A stretch of 27,887 nt of DNA from UBA2334 sp964396895. Lineage in GTDB: Bacteria; Pseudomonadota; Gammaproteobacteria; Burkholderiales; Burkholderiaceae_C. Below, piece after piece: positions 23,748 through 27,887 of the stretch. Where the stretch lies: assembly GCA_964396895.1 (NCBI GenBank), contig CAYNGJ010000030.1, forward strand, positions 1-27,887, given 5' to 3'. The position numbers were made by a program, and so were the translations under genes. The stretch's first letter is position 1. Each line of letters opens with the position of its first letter. The notes below the pieces were generated by a model. That model did no database searches and had not been told where the DNA came from. It was given only the letters and a program-made list of their open reading frames with translations.

Positions 23748-24707
23748 ATGTCACCGCCATTTCAGTCTTCTCATCAGGTCCACCCCATTTCCACCGCGCC
23801 TGCGGCCCTGACATCCGCCGATGCCACGGCCCTGCTGCTGCCTTACCCTGCACTGGCGCGGGCCCTTGCCGAGCTGTTGCTGGACCCGTCGGTGGTGGTG
23901 CCCGCCCGTCAGGTGTTGCCTTTGCCCGGCGGCGGCAGCCTGTTTGTCATGCCCGCGCACGACCACCGGGTGGCCATGACCAAACTCATCACCTTCACAC
24001 CCGGCAATGCCGCGCAGGGGCTGCCGTCCATCCAGGGGGACGTGTTGGTGCTGGACGTGGCCACTGGCACCCGCCAACACCTGCTGGACGGTCCCACCGT
24101 CACCGCCAGGCGCACTGCGGCGGTGACGCTGTTGGCGGCGCAGCGGTTGGCGCCGCAGCCCGGCGGGCGGCTGCTGCTGGTGGGGGCAGGGGTGCAGGCA
24201 CGCGCCCACCTGGAGGCGTTCGTCGCGGGCCTGGGGGTGACAGAGGTCTGGGTGGCTTCCCGCCGCACGGCCAGCGCCCAGGCGTTGGTGGACCATGCCC
24301 AAACCCTGGGCCTGAGCGCGCGCGTGGTGACCGACCCCGACGCCGCGCTGGCGGACTGCCCCCTGGTCGTCACCTGCACCCCCGCGCAACAGGTGGTGCT
24401 GGGTGCGTTGCCCCGCCCTGGCCAGTATGTGGCGGCGGTGGGGGCCTTCACGCCCCGCATGGTCGAGTTGTCGGCGGCGCTGTGCCAGCATGTGGCGGCG
24501 CACGGCCAGGTGGTGGTGGACACCGCTGAGGCGGTGCACGAGGCGGGGGATTTGCTGCAGGCCGGTCTGGACGTCGGGCAGTTCCCCACCTTGGCCCAGG
24601 TGGTGCGTGGGGACATCCCCAGGGGCGACGGCCCGGTGCTGTTCAAAAGCTGTGGCTGGGCCGGGTGGGACCTGGCCGCCGCCCGCCTAGCCATGGCGCA
24701 CGGCTGA
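23748..24707 (+). CDS. Delta(1)-pyrroline-2-carboxylate reductase / ornithine cyclodeaminase family
   Basis: 319-residue cytoplasmic NAD(P)-dependent enzyme of the ornithine cyclodeaminase/mu-crystallin family. The Rossmann-fold motif is LLLVGAGVQARAHLEAF, and MTKLITFTPGN plus GLPSIQGDVLVLD form the family's substrate-binding block. The KLITFTPGN form and general length favour a reductase acting on cyclic imines (pyrroline- or piperideine-2-carboxylate, in hydroxyproline, proline or lysine breakdown) over true ornithine cyclodeaminase. That choice is by resemblance and uncertain. The ATG at 23748 is used; a TTG ten codons upstream is possible. It precedes the SulP transporter by 41 bp. No other hydroxyproline or pipecolate genes are in view. 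Confidence 0.85.
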   Translation: MSPPFQSSHQVHPISTAPAALTSADATALLLPYPALARALAELLLDPSVVVPARQVLPLPGGGSLFVMPAHDHRVAMTKLITFTPGNAAQGLPSIQGDVLVLDVATGTRQHLLDGPTVTARRTAAVTLLAAQRLAPQPGGRLLLVGAGVQARAHLEAFVAGLGVTEVWVASRRTASAQALVDHAQTLGLSARVVTDPDAALADCPLVVTCTPAQQVVLGALPRPGQYVAAVGAFTPRMVELSAALCQHVAAHGQVVVDTAEAVHEAGDLLQAGLDVGQFPTLAQVVRGDIPRGDGPVLFKSCGWAGWDLAAARLAMAHG

Positions 24708-24748
24708 GGTAACGTTGACACCCCACCCAACCAGGAGCGCCCCACCCC

Positions 24749-26509
24749 ATGGCCAACCCCCGGCTCAGACCGATCAAGCGTTTTGAAATCCCGCTGCTGG
24801 TCACCCTGAAAACCTACCAGCGCGCTTGGCTGCGGGACGACGTGGTGGCCGGGCTGACCGTTTGCCTGGTGATGATTCCCTCCGTCATCGCCTATGCCGA
24901 GCTGCTGAACCTGCCCCCCATCACCGGCCTGTATGCGGCCTTGGCGGCGTCGCTGGGGTATGCGCTGTTCGCCAGCTCCCGGCACGTCATTGCCGGGCCC
25001 GATGCCGCCATCTGCCTCCTGGCGGGCACCAGCATCGCGCCACTGGCCGGGGGCGACGTGGTGCGCACAGCGGTGCTGGCGGCCGAGCTGGCCCTGCTGT
25101 CGGGTGGTGTGCTGTTGCTGGCGGCGCGCTTGCACCTGGGCGCCATGGCAGACCTGTTGTCCCGCCCGGTGCTGATTGGCTACCTCAACGGTGCGTCGCT
25201 GGTGCTGGTGTCCACCCAACTGGGCAAACTGTTTGGTCTGTCTTTGGGCGGGGAAGAATTTTTCCGCATTCTTCGCGGTTTGTTTCAGCAGTGGGACGCC
25301 ATTCACCTGCCCACCCTGTTGTTTGGCCTGGCGCTGATCGGCGCGCTGGTGGTGTTGGGGTGGCGGGCGCCGCGTGTGCCTGGGGCGCTGGCGGTGTCGG
25401 CGCTGGCCATCGGGGTGGCTTTGGTGGTGGACCTTCCGGCCGCAGGCGTGGCCATGGTGGGTTCGGTCCCCGGAGGGCTGCCCCTGCCCACGCTGCCAGC
25501 CGCCGTGCTGGCCGACATCACCGCTTTGGCCCCCGCTGCCGTGGCCATTGCGTTTCTGACGTTTTCCGATGGCATCTTGCTGGCCCAGACTTTTGCCGAC
25601 AAAAACCGCTATGAGGTGGATGCCAACCAGGAACTGGTGGCTTTGGGTGTGGGCAACTTGGTGGCCGGGGTGTTGCAAGGGTTTCCGGTGTCGGCCAGCC
25701 AGTCGCGCAGCGCCGTCGTGGACGGTTCGGGTGGTCGAACCCAGGTGGCGCAATTGGTGGCGGCAGCGGGGTTGCTGTTGTTCCTGTTGCTGTTCACCGG
25801 GCTGATTGCGTTGCTGCCCAAGGTGGCGCTGGGGGCCATCCTGATCGTGACGGCGTTGCGCATGCTGGAGGTGGCCTCGCTGGCGCAGCTCTACCGCATA
25901 GACCGCAAAGATTTTTGGCTGGCCGTGGTGGTCATGGTGTCCATCCTGGTGGCGGGGGTGGTGCCCGGCATCATTCTGGGCATGCTCTTGTCGCTGATCG
26001 GTGTGCTGGTGGAAATCTCCCGTCCCCGCGATGCCGTGCTCAGCCGCCTGACGCGGGACGGCAAGTTCCATGACCTGGACCAGAACGAACCCGATGCCGA
26101 AACCATCCCCGGGCTGCTGGTGTATCGCCTGTACGCGCCATTGATATTTGCCAACGCGAGGCACGTCATCGGGCGTCTGCGCGAACTGGTGGATGCGGCC
26201 GATCGACCGCTGCACTGGGTCATCATCGACGCCCAGGCCATCACCGACATGGACCTCACGGCGGCCCAGCGGTTCGGGGAGTTGTGCCGCGACCTGGCGG
26301 ACGAGGGCATTGCCATCAGAATTGCCGATGTGCCCAGGCCGTTCCGGGAGGAAATGCTGCGCATCGGCCTGAACGATGTGTTGGGCAAAGATGCGTTTTA
26401 CCTGTCGGTCAAAGTGGCGGTGGAGGCCTATCAGCGGCACTACCCCGAACTGGCCGCCCGCCCGCTGCGCGAGCGTTACGTCACTGCTTCAGAGAAGGAC
26501 GGCCCATGA
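24749..26509 (+). CDS. SulP family inorganic anion transporter with STAS domain
   Basis: Inner-membrane SLC26/SulP transporter, 586 residues. The membrane domain begins LRDDVVAGLTVCLVMIPSVIAYAELLNLPP and includes SSRHVIAGPDAAICLLAG, the QGFPVSASQSRSAVVDGSGG signature (SxSRS) and about 12-14 helices. The cytosolic STAS domain starts near residue 450 and contains WVIIDAQAITDMDLTAAQR. The transported anion (sulfate, bicarbonate, chloride or a dicarboxylate) cannot be told from sequence. AGGAG at 24733-24737 serves as ribosome binding site. The stop codon overlaps the start of the NhaR-like regulator by 4 bp. The upstream reductase is 41 bp away, so a three-gene operon is plausible. Confidence 0.94.
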   Translation: MANPRLRPIKRFEIPLLVTLKTYQRAWLRDDVVAGLTVCLVMIPSVIAYAELLNLPPITGLYAALAASLGYALFASSRHVIAGPDAAICLLAGTSIAPLAGGDVVRTAVLAAELALLSGGVLLLAARLHLGAMADLLSRPVLIGYLNGASLVLVSTQLGKLFGLSLGGEEFFRILRGLFQQWDAIHLPTLLFGLALIGALVVLGWRAPRVPGALAVSALAIGVALVVDLPAAGVAMVGSVPGGLPLPTLPAAVLADITALAPAAVAIAFLTFSDGILLAQTFADKNRYEVDANQELVALGVGNLVAGVLQGFPVSASQSRSAVVDGSGGRTQVAQLVAAAGLLLFLLLFTGLIALLPKVALGAILIVTALRMLEVASLAQLYRIDRKDFWLAVVVMVSILVAGVVPGIILGMLLSLIGVLVEISRPRDAVLSRLTRDGKFHDLDQNEPDAETIPGLLVYRLYAPLIFANARHVIGRLRELVDAADRPLHWVIIDAQAITDMDLTAAQRFGELCRDLADEGIAIRIADVPRPFREEMLRIGLNDVLGKDAFYLSVKVAVEAYQRHYPELAARPLRERYVTASEKDGP

Positions 26510-27396
26510 GCCAAGCATTCAACTACCGCCACCTGTATTACTTTTGGGTGGTGGCCAAAGAGGGCGGCATGTCGCGTGCCGCGCACCGACTGGACATGGC
26601 CGTGCAGACCGTGAGCGCCCAGGTGCGCGAGCTGGAGCGTGACCTGGGTGCACAGCTGCTCAAACCCGCCGGTCGAGGGCTGGCGTTGACCGAGGCCGGG
26701 CTGGTGGCGCTGCGGCAGGCCGAGCAAATTTTTCAGCTCGGCCAAACCCTGCCGGACCAGGTGCGCGAAGCCGTGCAGACCCCCGCCGTCCGCCTGGCGG
26801 TGGGCATTGCGGACGGACTGCCCAAGCTGGAGGTGCAGCGCCTGCTGCACCCCGTGCTGGACGTGCCAGACCTCCGTTTGGTGTGCCACGAGGGTGAAAT
26901 GGCCGATTTGCTGGCCGACTTGGCCGTGCACAAGCTGGACGTGGTGCTGTCTGACCACCCGGCCCCTTTCAGTCCTCACTTCAAGGTCCACAGCCACCAC
27001 CTGGGCCAAACCGCCGTCGGCTGGTATGGCACGGCAGAATGGTGGGGCCAGGTTCATCCCAACTTCCCCGCCGCATTGCAGCAAGTGCCGGTGCTGTTGC
27101 CCACCACCCATTCGGTGGTGCGCAGCCACATTGATGTGTGGTTGGGACAGCACGGCCTGCACCCCCGCGTGGTGGGTGAATTTGAGGACAGTGCCCTGCT
27201 GGAAACCTTTGGGGGCAGCGGTCTGGGGGTGTTCCCGGCCGCGCTGGCGGTGGAAAAAGACCTGCTGCATCGTCACCACGTGCAACTGCTGGGCGTGTGC
27301 GAAGGGGTGTTGGAGCACTATTACGCCATCAGCACCGAGCGCAAGGTGTTGCATCCCTTGGTGCAGCGGTTGCTGGCGGGTCCGGTGGCAGATTGA
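26506..27396 (+). CDS. LysR-type regulator, NhaR-like
   Basis: 296-residue DNA-binding transcription factor. The N-terminus FNYRHLYYFWVVAKEGGMSRAAHRL closely resembles E. coli NhaR (INYNHLYYFWMV), followed by the winged helix-turn-helix (QTVSAQVRELERDLG) and GRGLALTEAGLVAL. The effector domain keeps NhaR-like VGIADGLPKLEVQRLL and HKLDVVLSDHP. NhaR activates Na+/H+ antiporter genes in response to sodium in E. coli; here no antiporter is adjacent. The ATG overlaps the SulP stop codon (ATGA, 26506-26509), so this regulator is co-expressed with the transporter rather than divergent from its target as is typical of LysR genes. Regulation of the SulP gene is an inference. Confidence 0.9.
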   Translation: MSQAFNYRHLYYFWVVAKEGGMSRAAHRLDMAVQTVSAQVRELERDLGAQLLKPAGRGLALTEAGLVALRQAEQIFQLGQTLPDQVREAVQTPAVRLAVGIADGLPKLEVQRLLHPVLDVPDLRLVCHEGEMADLLADLAVHKLDVVLSDHPAPFSPHFKVHSHHLGQTAVGWYGTAEWWGQVHPNFPAALQQVPVLLPTTHSVVRSHIDVWLGQHGLHPRVVGEFEDSALLETFGGSGLGVFPAALAVEKDLLHRHHVQLLGVCEGVLEHYYAISTERKVLHPLVQRLLAGPVAD

Positions 27397-27412
27397 CCCG
27401 CGCGGGGGTGCC

Positions 27413-27887
27413 TCAGCGGCCTTCGTCCAGCATCGCCAGGAGGTGTGCGGTCAACCCATTGCGCATGGCCATGAGGGTGGGCAAGCCCGCCAGTGCGTGT
27501 TCGGTGTGCCTTTGCGCCTTGAGCGCCACCAGTGCCCGCGCATGGTGGTGAATGTCCTCGTGCATCGCTTCCAGGCGGGCCTGGCCAGGCTGGTCGCCGC
27601 TGCGTGCCTGACCGTGTTGGTGCCACCACTGACCAAAATGGCACTCTGATGTGCTCATGCTGGGTGGTGTGAGCCGCTGGTCGTTCAGGTACTCGGTCAA
27701 CGCCAAGACCCAAGCCCTGTGCTCCACCACCGCGGTCAACAAAGGCAAATCCTCACGGGGGGTCACACGCAGGTGCTTCCAGCCCGGCTCGGGCTGCCAC
27801 TGCGCCGCCCAGTCCGGTAACGCCAGGCCCGACATGGGCCGCGCAATCGCATAGCCTTGGCCCCAGTCACAGCCCAGGCGCAGCAAA
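27413..27887 (-). CDS. EAL-domain phosphodiesterase with C-terminal CZB zinc-binding domain, partial
   Basis: Only the last 158 residues are visible; the gene continues beyond the right window edge. The first residues LRLGCDWGQGYAIARPM are the characteristic end of an EAL (cyclic di-GMP phosphodiesterase) domain. The remainder matches a chemoreceptor zinc-binding (CZB) domain: VVEHRAWV, CHFGQWW and LEAMHEDIHHHARAL supply His56, Cys82, His109 and His113 (fragment numbering). The spacings of 27 and 4 between the last three ligands equal those I recall for E. coli DgcZ (C52, H79, H83). This suggests zinc-responsive cyclic di-GMP turnover. Whether a GGDEF or sensor domain lies upstream cannot be seen. 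It is convergent with the NhaR-like gene, with a 16-bp gap. Confidence 0.85.
   Translation of the reverse strand, partial: LLRLGCDWGQGYAIARPMSGLALPDWAAQWQPEPGWKHLRVTPREDLPLLTAVVEHRAWVLALTEYLNDQRLTPPSMSTSECHFGQWWHQHGQARSGDQPGQARLEAMHEDIHHHARALVALKAQRHTEHALAGLPTLMAMRNGLTAHLLAMLDEGR

Noticed and set aside
24715..24720. Perfect TTGACA -35 box before the SulP gene
   Set aside because: No -10-like sequence at 15-19 bp; the expected position is GC-rich, so it is probably chance.
23909..26440. 843-codon open frame on the reverse strand, opposite the reductase and SulP genes
   Set aside because: The composition is rich in His, Gln, Gly and Arg without domain motifs, as expected for a shadow of high-GC coding DNA. 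The forward frames carry clear family signatures.

Overview
The window is high-GC, densely packed chromosomal DNA of a betaproteobacterium. It is most likely a member of the Comamonadaceae (Burkholderiales). The evidence is the leuS-lptE-holA-proA neighbourhood, the short iron-oxidiser-type GshA, the CWC and DUF2007 small proteins, and a degenerate interspersed repeat built around an AGCGCTT core and a CAGCTACT end that I associate from memory with this family. No tRNA, rRNA, CRISPR array, phage gene or insertion sequence was found, and no gap between genes exceeds about 170 bp.

Layout. (1) 1-6524 is a housekeeping block: leuS (5' end outside the window), the outer-membrane LPS assembly lipoprotein lptE, DNA polymerase III delta subunit holA, a reverse-strand metallo-beta-lactamase-fold hydrolase, and proA. 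The hydrolase and proA diverge from a compact mirror-symmetric promoter region. (2) 6603-12123 is a transport/stress block: a P-type cation ATPase, a tandem universal stress protein and a Na+/phosphate-cotransporter-like protein with a PhoU-like tail. (3) 12209-20378 holds the glutathione genes gshA and gshB, separated by a divergent glycerol pair (glpD/glpK), the potassium transporter kup and a reverse-strand DUF2007 zinc-ribbon protein. (4) 20432-23683 is a reverse-strand series: PiT phosphate transporter, Cys-rich CWC protein, small membrane protein, class II glutamine amidotransferase and EmrE-like SMR exporter. Several of these junctions are 4-bp stop/start overlaps. (5) 23748-27396 is a forward series: a pyrroline-2-carboxylate reductase/ornithine cyclodeaminase family enzyme, a SulP anion transporter, and an NhaR-like LysR regulator overlapping the SulP stop codon. 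(6) The right edge holds the C-terminal part of an EAL phosphodiesterase that ends in a zinc-binding CZB domain.

How the genes fit together. Much of the window handles ions: a cation ATPase, K+ uptake, two unrelated phosphate transporters, a SulP anion transporter with its apparent regulator, and an SMR exporter. Redox and osmotic metabolism (glutathione, proline, glycerol) lies among them. No clearly new multi-gene system is evident. The observations most worth checking are a family of about 50-bp repeats with apparent copies inside leuS and proA, a recurring -10-like element only 6-8 nt from start codons (suggesting leaderless transcripts), a structured region upstream of kup, the EAL-CZB architecture, and the coupled SulP/NhaR-like pair.
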